This document shows positions 17,312 through 25,333 of a stretch of 64,000 bases of DNA, in pieces. The notes under the pieces were generated by a model, which was not told where the DNA came from, did not search any database, and saw only the letters and a program-made list of their open reading frames with translations. The translations under genes and the position numbers were made by a program. The DNA comes from Gemmiger formicilis (GTDB lineage Bacteria > Bacillota > Clostridia > Oscillospirales > Ruminococcaceae): assembly GCF_018784445.1 (NCBI RefSeq), contig NZ_WQOH01000004.1, forward strand, positions 491,848 through 555,847. Reading direction: 5' to 3'. How positions within the stretch are numbered: position 1 is the first letter of the stretch; each line of letters starts with the position of its first letter.

Positions 17312-17970
17312 TGAGAATAATCACCGTAAAAGGGACAGGCAATGTCTCCGCAAGACCGGATTACATCATCCTATCCCTGAACATTGAAGTCTTATCTGAA
17401 ACCTATGACCGCGCAATGTCGGAAGCTGCCGAGAGAATCGAAAGACTGCAAGGTGCCGCAGTCCGCGTTGGGTATCGCAAGGAAGACCTGAAAACCACGA
17501 GCTTTGATGTCCAGACAAGGTACGAGAATGTCAAGGATCGGCAAGGAAATTACAAGCGAGAGTTTGCCGGATATGCTTGCAGCTATCGCTTGAAACTTGC
17601 CTTTGACTTTGACAGCAAGCAGCTTGCAAAGGTCATTTCTGCGATTGCGGATTGTGGGGCGCAACCAGAACTCAGCATTGCGTTCACCGTGAAAAACCCG
17701 GCAAGAGTCAGCGAAGAGCTGCTGATCAATGCGACGGAGAACGCCAGGGCAAAGGCGGAGATTCTTTGCAAAGCATCAGGCAGTACGCTTGGGCAGTTGC
17801 TCAACATCGACTACAACTGGGGCGAACTCAATGTTTTTTCCAGAACAAGCTACGATGTTGAAGACTGCATTCAGCCTCTCATGGCGATGAGCAAGTGCGC
17901 CGCACCTGAGATTGAGCCGGTTGATATTGATGTGACAGACACAGTGGCTTTCACATGGGAAATCCAATGA
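17311..17970 (+). CDS. SIMPL-domain protein (DUF541)
   Basis: A 219-residue protein. The opening ITVKGTGNVSARPDYIILSL and DLKTTSFDVQTRYE are hallmark SIMPL features; the fold occurs in many bacteria as periplasmic or cytoplasmic oligomers. No signal peptide is visible here, so it is probably cytoplasmic. It overlaps the VWA gene by one base and ends 21 bases before motif copy B. Its biological role is unclear. Confidence 0.82.
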   Translation: MRIITVKGTGNVSARPDYIILSLNIEVLSETYDRAMSEAAERIERLQGAAVRVGYRKEDLKTTSFDVQTRYENVKDRQGNYKREFAGYACSYRLKLAFDFDSKQLAKVISAIADCGAQPELSIAFTVKNPARVSEELLINATENARAKAEILCKASGSTLGQLLNIDYNWGELNVFSRTSYDVEDCIQPLMAMSKCAAPEIEPVDIDVTDTVAFTWEIQ

Positions 17971-17991
17971 TTTTTTGACTTTTTTGAAATC

Positions 17992-18034
17992 CGGTACTCA
18001 ACAAACTCCCTTTTTGTGTCCGTTGTAAAGTGAA
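17992..18034 (+). promoter_or_regulatory. Conserved 43-bp motif, copy B
   Basis: CGGTACTCAACAAAC (17992-18006), ten bases, then TGTCCGTTGTAAAGTGAA (18017-18034). It is the same pair of blocks as copy A (5514-5556, minus strand) with identical spacing but different spacer bases. It points toward MobC and the relaxase. Just before it, a T-rich stretch resembles the 3' end of the sigma-like gene in front of copy A. Confidence 0.6.
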
Positions 18035-18083
18035 GGGACATTTCACGGAGGAATCTTCGGGGAATACGATTTTGGGAGATTAG

Positions 18084-18174
18084 CAAGCAAATCCGGTGAG
18101 TACCCACCGGAGAAAAATCAGTTAAGGAGACCCTGCCCTTAACATCAGATTTTTGCTTGTTGGGATAGTCCCAA
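18084..18174 (+). other. Hairpin cluster upstream of mob genes, candidate oriT
   Basis: An outer stem CAAGCAAA/TTTGCTTG (18084-18091 with 18152-18159) encloses CCGGTG/CACCGG (18093-18098, 18105-18110) and GTTAAGG/CCTTAAC (18121-18127, 18137-18143); a further TTGGGA-tag-TCCCAA hairpin follows (18160-18174). The cluster ends about 30 bases before MobC. Such repeats are typical of origins of transfer upstream of relaxosome genes, though a structured leader RNA would look the same. Confidence 0.5.
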
Positions 18175-18206
18175 ACCCTTCTAATCTTTACGACGGAGGG
18201 CGCAGC

Positions 18207-18536
18207 ATGGTACGAAGAACACGAGACATTCAGAAGAAGATTTGGCTGACACCACAGGAAGAACGGACGATTGCAAAGAAGATGGAGATGATCGGCACGG
18301 AGAACTTCGGTGCGTATGCAAGGAAGATGCTGATCGACGGCTACATCATCGTTGTGGACTACACAGAGCAGAAAAAGCTCGCCGCCGAAATCAACAAGAT
18401 CGGCGTGAACATCAATACCGTCTGCCGCAGGATCAACTCGACGGGACGATTCTATCAGGACGATATTGACGAGCTGAAAGAAAAGATGGACGCGGTATGG
18501 CAGTTACTAAAATCAAAGCAATCCGAGGAACTTTGA
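18207..18536 (+). CDS. mobC: MobC-type relaxosome protein
   Basis: A 109-residue protein with a basic N-terminus and ribbon-helix-helix-like region (KKIWLTPQEERTIAKKMEM, then FGAYARKMLIDGYI), and INKIGVNINTVCRRINSTG typical of MobC. It binds near oriT and helps the relaxase nick DNA in known systems. The ATG at 18207 follows GGAGGG; an earlier frame opening at 18153 lies within the hairpin leader. It overlaps the relaxase start by 40 bases. Confidence 0.82.
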   Translation: MVRRTRDIQKKIWLTPQEERTIAKKMEMIGTENFGAYARKMLIDGYIIVVDYTEQKKLAAEINKIGVNINTVCRRINSTGRFYQDDIDELKEKMDAVWQLLKSKQSEEL

Positions 18537-19861
18537 GCAAGGCAATCGCGTACATTCTGAATCCCGAAAAGACCGATGAGAAGCTGCTGGTCTCGTCCTA
18601 CGGCTGTGCCAGCGAGACCGCAGCGCGGGAATTTGAGTGGACGCGGAAAATAGCCGAGCAAAAAGGGATGAATCCGGTCAGGATCATAGCCCGTCATGTG
18701 ATCCAGTCCTTTGAAATTGGAGAGGTCACACCGGAGCTTGCCCACGAGATCGGCAAGCAGTTTGCAGACGAAATCCTCGGAGGAAAATATGAGTATGTGC
18801 TGACCACTCACATTGACAAAGACCATGTTCATAACCATCTGATTTTCAATGCGGTTGACTTTGTGGACTACCACGCATACAAGAGCTACAAGCGGATTTA
18901 CTATGATATGCGCGAGGTCAGCGACCGGCTCTGTAAGGAAAACGGTCTCTCTGTTATCCCTCCCTCTCAGAACAAAGGCATGGGCTACAAGGAGTACACC
19001 GAAGCCAAACGCGGCACGAGCTGGAAGCAGAAACTCAAGCAGACCATCGACCGGCTTGTCATTACAGCGAAGGATTACGATGATTTTCTGCGGCTCATGC
19101 AGGAAGCTGGTTATGAAATCAAGACCGGCAAATATATCTCCTTTCGCGCTGAAGGACAGGAGCGGTTTACCCGGTCTAAAACCATCGGAGAGAACTACAC
19201 CGAGGAACGCATCAAGGAGCGGATTGCCGGACGGACGCCGCGCAGAAACCGGAGGCAGACCGTGCCGAAGGGCATCTCTCTCATCGGAGATATTCAGGAG
19301 CGGATCAGACTTATCGACAGCAAGGGCTATGAGTATAAAGCCAAGCTCACGATCCTCAAGGAAGCGGCACGGACGCTCAACTATCTCACGGAAAACAACT
19401 TGCTCCAATACGCCGATCTTGAGAAGAAGGTCGAGGATGTTCACAGCTCCTATGACCGCACCGGCAAGGAACTGAAAGGCGTTGAAGCACGTCTGCGGGA
19501 AGTCCAGCCGCTTATCAAAAACATCTCCAACTACCAGCGCCTCAAGCCCGTATATGACGCATTCCAGAAGGCAAAAGATAAGCCGGGTTTCAAAGCAAAG
19601 CACGCAGCCGAGCTTGTGATCTTTGAGGCAGCGAGAAGCACATTACTTGCCATGCAGGGCGATGAAAAACTGCCGAGCTTGAAGACACTGCAAGCGCAAC
19701 AGCAGCGACTTCTTGATGAGCAACAGCGGCTCTATGATGAACGTGCGAAGCTCAAAAAAGAAGTAAAGCAAATAGAGACGATCAAGTCTAATGTTGATAC
19801 GTTTCTCGCTCCTTCTGCTGACCATGACCGTGATCATCTGCGCAGCACACAGCGCGAATAG
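18497..19861 (+). CDS. MOBP-type relaxase
   Basis: A 454-residue mobilization relaxase. Residues 104-115 carry HIDKDHVHNHL, the histidine triad that binds metal for nicking; the catalytic tyrosine is probably one of the N-terminal tyrosines (AIAYILNPEK or SSYG). The C-terminal half is helical and charged. It nicks oriT, stays bound to the 5' end and leads the strand through a coupling protein. No type IV secretion gene is adjacent, so it must use the conjugation module at 35-53 kb or an outside one. Its C-terminus lacks the D-M-E-L tail of the other relaxase. Confidence 0.9.
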   Translation: MAVTKIKAIRGTLSKAIAYILNPEKTDEKLLVSSYGCASETAAREFEWTRKIAEQKGMNPVRIIARHVIQSFEIGEVTPELAHEIGKQFADEILGGKYEYVLTTHIDKDHVHNHLIFNAVDFVDYHAYKSYKRIYYDMREVSDRLCKENGLSVIPPSQNKGMGYKEYTEAKRGTSWKQKLKQTIDRLVITAKDYDDFLRLMQEAGYEIKTGKYISFRAEGQERFTRSKTIGENYTEERIKERIAGRTPRRNRRQTVPKGISLIGDIQERIRLIDSKGYEYKAKLTILKEAARTLNYLTENNLLQYADLEKKVEDVHSSYDRTGKELKGVEARLREVQPLIKNISNYQRLKPVYDAFQKAKDKPGFKAKHAAELVIFEAARSTLLAMQGDEKLPSLKTLQAQQQRLLDEQQRLYDERAKLKKEVKQIETIKSNVDTFLAPSADHDRDHLRSTQRE

Positions 19862-19872
19862 TCCTTTCAAAA

Positions 19873-19906
19873 GCAGGGCATCTCCTGTTGACCGGAGATG
19901 CCCTGC
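19873..19906. terminator. Perfect 13-bp hairpin after the relaxase gene
   Basis: GCAGGGCATCTCC (19873-19885) pairs with GGAGATGCCCTGC (19894-19906) around an 8-base loop, 12 bases after the relaxase stop. No U-tract follows directly, so termination is likely but not certain. Confidence 0.6.
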
Positions 19907-19964
19907 ATCCTTGAGAGAAGGTTCGAGAAATTGAAACTTTTTCTTTAATTTCTGCATCAACGGA

Positions 19965-19993
19965 TTGCTTTTGAGAATGAAATCCAGTATAAT
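19965..19993 (+). promoter_or_regulatory. Promoter of the XRE/restriction region
   Basis: TTGCTT (19965-19970), 17 bases, TATAAT (19988-19993). It reads toward the small XRE gene and perhaps into the hsd operon. Confidence 0.6.
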
Positions 19994-20037
19994 ATTATAA
20001 GCGATGTTGAATGCAAGCAAGCGAAAGGATGGTTGCC

Positions 20038-20250
20038 GTGCGCATAAGCTATAAGAAACTATGGATGCTTCTTCTGGAACGCGACATAAAGAAGGCTTCT
20101 CTACGACATGAAGTAGGGCTGTCTGCCGGAACATGGACAAAACTGAATAAGGGGGAAGAAGTGTCCCTCTCTATTTTGCTGCGCGTTTGTGATTACTTGA
20201 ACTGTGACATCGGAGATATATGTGAGGCTGTGCGAACGGACAAAAACTGA
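20038..20250 (+). CDS. Small XRE-family regulator
   Basis: A 70-residue single-domain helix-turn-helix protein (YKKLWMLLLERDIKKASLRH, then the recognition region GLSAGTWTKLNKGE and LLRVCDYLNCDIGDI). This group is common in Firmicutes. GTG 20038 follows AAAGGA at good spacing and matches family length; ATG 20011 is an alternative. It lies 70 bases before hsdM and may control the restriction operon, as C proteins do in other systems (inference). Confidence 0.75.
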   Translation: MRISYKKLWMLLLERDIKKASLRHEVGLSAGTWTKLNKGEEVSLSILLRVCDYLNCDIGDICEAVRTDKN

Positions 20251-20319
20251 GTCCGGTTTTTCGTACAGCTCTTTTTGTAGAATAGTAAGTGTGAAACTAT
20301 AACTTTGGAGGTTGCTGAA

Positions 20320-21822
20320 ATGGCTGAGAATAATACAAGCAATATCGGCTTCGAAAAACAAATCTGGGACGCGGCTTGCGTCCTGCGCGGAAACATCGAC
20401 GCATCCGAATATAAGTCGGTCGTTCTCGGACTGATTTTCCTGAAATACATTTCAGATCGCTTTGAGGCAAAGTACAAGGAGCTGGTTGAAGAAGGCGATG
20501 GATTTGAAGAAGACCAGGACGAATACACTGCCGAAAACATCTTCTTTGTCCCTGAGAATGCACGATGGAGCGCGATTGCTGCTGCCGCTCACACGCCGGA
20601 AATTGGCACGGTGATTGATGATGCAATGCGCAGTATTGAGAAAGAAAACAAGCGTCTCAAAGATATTCTTCCTAAGAACTTCGCCCGTCCAGAGCTGGAC
20701 AAGCGGCGTCTTGGTGAAGTGGTTGATCTCTTCACCAATATTCAGATGATCGAGCATGGAAACAGCAAGGACATTCTCGGTCGCACATACGAATATTGTC
20801 TCTCAAAGTTTGCCGAACAGGAAGGCAAACTTGCTGGTGAGTTCTATACTCCCTCTTGTGTTGTGCGTACCCTTGTTGAGGTGTTGCAGCCGTTTAATGG
20901 ACGTGTTTATGACCCGTGCTGCGGCTCTGGCGGTATGTTCGTTCAGTCCGCAAAGTTCATCGAAAATCATGGCGGCAACATCAACAAGATTTCCGTCTTT
21001 GGTCAAGACTCCAACCCGACCACATGGAAGATGGCGCAGATGAATCTTGCCATTCGCGGTATTGAAGCCGACCTCGGCAAGTTTAATGCAGACACGTTCT
21101 TTAACGATTGCCACCCTCAACTCAAGGCAGACTTCATTATGGCGAATCCTCCCTTCAATCTCTCCGGCTGGGGTGCAGATAAGCTCGTTGATGATGTCCG
21201 TTGGCAGTATGGTACGCCTCCTGCTGGAAATGCAAACTTCGCGTGGTTGCAGCACATGATCTGGCATCTCGCTCCGAATGGACGTATCGGTATGGTGCTT
21301 GCAAATGGTTCGCTTTCTTCGCAGTCCGGCGGTGAAGGTGAAATCCGCAAGAACATTATCAATGCTGACCTTGTGGACTGTATCGTTGCAATGCCGACGC
21401 AGCTATTCTACACGACGCAGATCCCGGTATCGCTCTGGTTCCTTGCAAAGAACAAGAAGCAAAAAGGCAAAACGCTGTTCATCGACGCACGGAAGCTCGG
21501 TACTATGGTCACACGAAAGCTGCGAGAACTGACGGATGAAGACATTAAGAAAATTGCCGACACTTACAATGCCTTCGTTGACGGAACACTCGAAGATGAA
21601 AAGGGCTTCTGTGCTGTTGTCACTACACAGGACATTGCAAAGCAGGATTACATTCTCACTCCGGGACGCTATGTTGGTATTGAGGAACAGGAAGATGACG
21701 GTGAGCCGTTTGAAGAGAAAATGGGGCGTCTGACTTCTGAACTGTCTGAGCTTTTCACTAAGTCTCATGAGCTTGAAGCTCAGATCAAAGAACGATTGGG
21801 GGCGATTGGATATGACATCTGA
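20320..21822 (+). CDS. hsdM: Type I restriction-modification methyltransferase subunit
   Basis: A 500-residue HsdM. The N-terminal helical domain (FEKQIWDAACVLRGNIDASE) is followed by the methyltransferase core: DPCCGSGGMF near residue 200 binds AdoMet and NPPF near residue 275 is the adenine-methylating motif IV. ATG 20320 has GGAGG eight bases upstream; the frame opens slightly earlier at a TTG inside the ribosome site. HsdM works with HsdS for methylation and with HsdR for cleavage. The last codons overlap hsdS-A. Confidence 0.95.
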   Translation: MAENNTSNIGFEKQIWDAACVLRGNIDASEYKSVVLGLIFLKYISDRFEAKYKELVEEGDGFEEDQDEYTAENIFFVPENARWSAIAAAAHTPEIGTVIDDAMRSIEKENKRLKDILPKNFARPELDKRRLGEVVDLFTNIQMIEHGNSKDILGRTYEYCLSKFAEQEGKLAGEFYTPSCVVRTLVEVLQPFNGRVYDPCCGSGGMFVQSAKFIENHGGNINKISVFGQDSNPTTWKMAQMNLAIRGIEADLGKFNADTFFNDCHPQLKADFIMANPPFNLSGWGADKLVDDVRWQYGTPPAGNANFAWLQHMIWHLAPNGRIGMVLANGSLSSQSGGEGEIRKNIINADLVDCIVAMPTQLFYTTQIPVSLWFLAKNKKQKGKTLFIDARKLGTMVTRKLRELTDEDIKKIADTYNAFVDGTLEDEKGFCAVVTTQDIAKQDYILTPGRYVGIEEQEDDGEPFEEKMGRLTSELSELFTKSHELEAQIKERLGAIGYDI

Positions 21823-22372
21823 GTGGAACCACTTCGCGCTTGGTGAAATCACAGAGCTTGTTATTGATTATCGAGGCAAGACGCCCAAAAAACTTGGCGG
21901 TGATTGGTGCAAACAAGGATATAGAGCTTTATCCGCGAAAAACATCAAAACCGGACGCATCGTTCAGGCTGAAACTATCAGATATATTGACGAATCGTTG
22001 TATCGAAAGTGGATGAAGGATGAAGTTCAGCGCGGCGATATTCTCATTACATCAGAGGCTCCATTTGGACAGATTTTCTTCTGGGATAGCGACGAGAAGA
22101 TTGTTCTTAGTCAACGTCTATTCTGTGTCAGAATTAAGCCTGAATACGATGCACGTTTTATCTATTACTACATGACAACCCCTGAATTTCAAAGTGAATT
22201 GGATGGACGTGCCACTGGTACGACCGTAATTGGCTTGCGCCAGCCAGAATTGATGAAATGTATTATCCGGTGTCCAGAGATTCAAGAGCAGAAAGTGATA
22301 GCTGCAATTCTTTCCTCTATTGATGCAAAGATTATTGCAAACGAAAAGGTAAACGATAATTTAGCGGCTTAG
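21812..22372 (+). CDS. hsdS: Specificity subunit A, truncated at the recombination site
   Basis: A 186-residue half HsdS. It contains one target recognition domain (from MTSEWNHFALGEI to about residue 165) and the start of the conserved helix (SSIDAKIIANEKVNDNLAA), then stops inside repeat R1. A complete HsdS needs two recognition domains; the missing second half lies inverted directly downstream (22369-23038). Inversion between R1 and R2 would join them in frame. ATG 21812 overlaps the HsdM stop. A half subunit may still dimerise, so activity cannot be excluded. Confidence 0.9.
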   Translation: MTSEWNHFALGEITELVIDYRGKTPKKLGGDWCKQGYRALSAKNIKTGRIVQAETIRYIDESLYRKWMKDEVQRGDILITSEAPFGQIFFWDSDEKIVLSQRLFCVRIKPEYDARFIYYYMTTPEFQSELDGRATGTTVIGLRQPELMKCIIRCPEIQEQKVIAAILSSIDAKIIANEKVNDNLAA

Positions 22373-22373
22373 A
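22349..22373 (+). repeat. Shufflon repeat R1
   Basis: Twenty-five bases beginning GTAAACGATAATTTAG. It encodes the VNDNL point of hsdS-A and contains its stop codon. It is a perfect inverted match to R4 (25294-25318) and shares a 17-base core with R2 (inverted) and a 14-base core with R3 (direct). Confidence 0.9.
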
Positions 22374-23038
22374 GCTGGACGGCAGAGACATCAATCTCGC
22401 CGGACATGAGCTTGGGCAGGAGTGAATCGCGGAGTTCAGCCAATCGCGTGTTCTCTCGCTGGCGTGTTTTGATCATCTCAAACATTGGAGCAGTCGCAGA
22501 GTGAAATGACACTAATTCTGCGTCTGTTGGAACAACAAACGGCATAGCTTTTATGATTTTTGAATTAACTGCCGTGGCAATGGATGAGGTACTACCCATC
22601 GTTTGATAGTTGAAATCCTTCAAGTAGCAGTACAGATACTCGTTGATTTCTGGCTTGTCTGTTTTGAAGTGTGCAATAGCTTCATTGGTCACCATTGCGC
22701 CATCGGTAATTGCAACACGACCCACTGTCAGCTTGAAACTGAGAAGCACAGTGTTATCAGGAACAACTTTGATATTGAATTTATCCACGGATTCATGAGT
22801 CAAGTATTCCGAACTGTCTGCGATGTACATACCGCATCTTCCCATATCAGAAATTGACACCCAAATGCAATCAGTAGGATTCATGGAAAACCACTGTGCT
22901 TCCTTGCGCGGTGGAGTCTTACCGATTGAAATATCAAAGCATTCATCAGCGCGGCACTCTCGGCGGGCATCATTGTTGTTTTCAACAAACATTTGTCGAT
23001 ATAATGCCATTGCTTGCTGCTCTAAATTATCGTTTACC
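22369..23038 (-). pseudogene. Silent hsdS cassette (second half, inverted)
   Basis: Read from 23038 down to the stop at 22371-22369, this frame starts inside repeat R2 without a usable start codon (VNDNLEQQAMALYRQMF) and continues through a complete second recognition domain to a normal HsdS end (KLMSGEIDVSAVQL). The frame is open upstream of R2 only by chance. It is not decayed: no stops or frameshifts. It is a promoterless storage cassette that becomes the 3' half of hsdS-A on R1-R2 inversion, or can join hsdS-B by R2-R3 inversion. Confidence 0.88.
23022..23038 (-). repeat. Shufflon repeat R2
   Basis: Seventeen bases, GGTAAACGATAATTTAG on the minus strand, inverted relative to R1. It marks the 5' edge of the silent cassette. 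Confidence 0.88.
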
Positions 23039-23125
23039 GTCTGAATAACTCTCACCAGTGGCGAGAGTTTTACAAAAGGGACTGCCACTGAATGTCGTTC
23101 TCTTACCTCGAAAGGAGACACGACA

Positions 23126-24109
23126 ATGACAGAACAACTCATCACGGAGATACAGCGAAAAATGCTGCCATATCTCAATAACGAACAGCTCATGCACCTT
23201 CGGGATGCAATGGCTGAGACATTGGAAGGGGCAACGATCACCTATGATAGTGGCTCAATTCCAGCAGAAGAAACAGATGCAGTCGAAGCATTTATCACGG
23301 CAAAACGGATCGAAGGCTGCTCAGAGAAAACCCTGAGCTACTACCGGAAGACGATTGAATCTCTGATTGCCGGAGTCGGAAAGGCTGTGCAACAGGTCAC
23401 CACAGATGATTTGCGCCGCTATCTAACCAACTATCAGGTTCAGCGAAGGTCGAGTAAAGTGACCATAGACAACATCCGCCGGATCCTGTCCAGTTTCTTC
23501 TCTTGGCTTGAGGATGAGGACTTCATCGTGAAAAGTCCGGTGCGACGGATTCATAAGGTGAAAACCGCAAAGGTTGTTAAGGACACCTACACCGATGAAG
23601 CGTTGGAGCTGATGCGCGACAACTGTACAACGGCGCGTGATTTGGCTATGCTTGATCTTCTGGCTTCGTCCGGAATGCGTGTTGGAGAACTGGTCACGCT
23701 AAACCGCGAAGACATCAACTTCAACGAACGCGAATGCGTGGTTATCGGCAAGGGCAATAAAGAACGATTGGTCTACTTCGATGCAAGGACGAAGATCCAC
23801 CTTCAAAACTATCTTGAGGGGCGAACAGATGAAAACCCAGCTTTGTTTGTTTCCCTGAAAGCTCCCTTTGACCGATTGATGATTGGCGGAGTGGAGACAC
23901 GCCTTCGGGAGCTGGGAAAGCGTCTGAATATCCCGAAGGTTCACCCTCACAAGTTCAGGCGTACACTGGCTACAACTGCCATAGACAAAGGAATGCCCAT
24001 AGAGCAAGTCCAGCAGCTCTTAGGGCATCAGAAAATCGACACCACCATGCACTATGCAATGGTGAAACAACAGAATGTGAAGCTGGCACATAGAAAATAC
24101 ATCGGATAG
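23126..24109 (+). CDS. Tyrosine recombinase of the hsdS shufflon
   Basis: A 327-residue XerC/D-like integrase. The N-terminal SAM-like domain (AFITAKRIEGCSEKTLSYYR) precedes the catalytic domain with Arg in SSGMRVGELV, HKFRR (H-x-x-R), LLGHQKIDTTMHYA (His and nucleophile Tyr). AAGGAG lies eight bases before the ATG. It sits between the silent cassette and hsdS-B, as recombinases such as PsrA/CreX do in pneumococcal-type inverting hsd loci, and probably acts on repeats R1-R4. Inverted pairs ACTCTC/GAGAGT and CAGTGG/CCACTG upstream may control its expression. Confidence 0.92.
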   Translation: MTEQLITEIQRKMLPYLNNEQLMHLRDAMAETLEGATITYDSGSIPAEETDAVEAFITAKRIEGCSEKTLSYYRKTIESLIAGVGKAVQQVTTDDLRRYLTNYQVQRRSSKVTIDNIRRILSSFFSWLEDEDFIVKSPVRRIHKVKTAKVVKDTYTDEALELMRDNCTTARDLAMLDLLASSGMRVGELVTLNREDINFNERECVVIGKGNKERLVYFDARTKIHLQNYLEGRTDENPALFVSLKAPFDRLMIGGVETRLRELGKRLNIPKVHPHKFRRTLATTAIDKGMPIEQVQQLLGHQKIDTTMHYAMVKQQNVKLAHRKYIG

Positions 24110-24122
24110 GATGGTGTACCGC

Positions 24123-25298
24123 ATGACAGAATGGATTGAGTGTACTCTTGATAAATTAGGAGAAATAGTTGGTGGGGCAACCCCATCTACAAAATGTGAA
24201 GACTACTACGGAGGCAGTATTCCGTGGATAACGCCCAAAGACCTATCTTCTTTCAAAGGAAGATACATAACCAGCGGGGAAAGAAATATAACCGAAAAGG
24301 GACTTGCGTCATGTTCTGCACAAATGATGCCGAAAGATGCTGTTCTCTTCACATCACGCGCTCCCATTGGTTACGTCGCAATCGCTTCTCAAAGTGTTTG
24401 TACCAATCAGGGATTCAAGAGTATTGTCGTAAATGAAAAAGCTGATCCGCTATTTGTTTACTACCTTTTGAAGTACAACAAGGACGCTATCGAAGCGATG
24501 GGAAGCGGAACCACCTTTAAGGAAGTATCAGGAAAAACGATGAGGGCTGTTAAGGTACGCATTCCCTTAGATGTCAGCTATCAAAAACGAATTGCTGCTG
24601 TGCTGGATAGCCTTGATACCAAAATTGAAAACAACGAAAGGATAAACGATAATTTATACGCTCAAGCCAAAGCTATCTTTGACAACCATTTTATCAATAT
24701 TGATGCCATCCCTGCTGGATGGAGAAAAGGCAATCTCTTAGACATCGCCAATTACTTGAATGGACTTGCCATGCAGAAGTTCCGTCCTCAAGGGCATGAA
24801 ATAGGTCTTCCAGTATTGAAGATTAAGGAACTCCGCCAAGGTTCATGTGATGATAGCAGTGAACTCTGCTCCTTGAGTATCAAGCCTGAATACATCATTC
24901 ACAATGGCGATGTCATCTTCTCTTGGTCCGGAAGTCTACTTGTTGATATATGGTGCGGGGGAACTTGCGGATTGAATCAGCACCTTTTCAAGGTTACATC
25001 AGACGTCTATGACAAGTGGTTTTACTACCTGTGGACGGCTCACCACCTTGCCCGTTTTATTGCAATCGCTGCTGATAAGGCAACAACAATGGGGCACATC
25101 AAACGTGAGGAACTTGCCAAAGCAGAGGTCTTAATTCCTTGCGAAGAAGACTATACAAGCTTCAACTCTATCATGCAGCCTATTTTTGAGCTGATAATCT
25201 CGAACCGGATTGAGTCTCGTAAGCTGGCTGCACTTAGGGATGAACTACTACCAAAGCTGATGACCGGCGAGATCGACGTCTCCGACGTTCAGTTCTAA
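24123..25298 (+). CDS. hsdS: Specificity subunit B, full length
   Basis: A 391-residue HsdS with two target recognition domains separated by the conserved helix (LDTKIENNERINDNLYAQAK, containing R3) and ended by the second helix (LRDELLPKLMTGEIDVSDVQ). It gives HsdM and HsdR their bipartite DNA target. ATG 24123 is preferred over 24111 because the protein start then matches hsdS-A (MTEW vs MTSEW). R3 lies in the middle and R4 covers the stop codon, so the second half can be flipped. In this arrangement it is the only complete specificity gene. Confidence 0.92.
   Translation: MTEWIECTLDKLGEIVGGATPSTKCEDYYGGSIPWITPKDLSSFKGRYITSGERNITEKGLASCSAQMMPKDAVLFTSRAPIGYVAIASQSVCTNQGFKSIVVNEKADPLFVYYLLKYNKDAIEAMGSGTTFKEVSGKTMRAVKVRIPLDVSYQKRIAAVLDSLDTKIENNERINDNLYAQAKAIFDNHFINIDAIPAGWRKGNLLDIANYLNGLAMQKFRPQGHEIGLPVLKIKELRQGSCDDSSELCSLSIKPEYIIHNGDVIFSWSGSLLVDIWCGGTCGLNQHLFKVTSDVYDKWFYYLWTAHHLARFIAIAADKATTMGHIKREELAKAEVLIPCEEDYTSFNSIMQPIFELIISNRIESRKLAALRDELLPKLMTGEIDVSDVQF
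24643..24656 (+). repeat. Shufflon repeat R3
   Basis: The 14-base core TAAACGATAATTTA inside hsdS-B, same orientation as R1. It is the least conserved copy, so exchange here may be less frequent. Confidence 0.82.
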
Positions 25299-25318
25299 GC
25301 CGCTAAATTATCGTTTAC
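25294..25318 (-). repeat. Shufflon repeat R4
   Basis: Twenty-five bases that are the exact reverse complement of R1, covering the hsdS-B stop codon. R1 and R4 bound a segment of about 2.97 kb holding the silent cassette, recombinase and hsdS-B. Confidence 0.9.
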
Positions 25319-25333
25319 GTTAGGAGGGATGAG

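Noticed and set aside
22369..23038. Decayed hsdS pseudogene
   Set aside because: The frame is intact and bounded by recombination repeats, so it is better read as a silent cassette.
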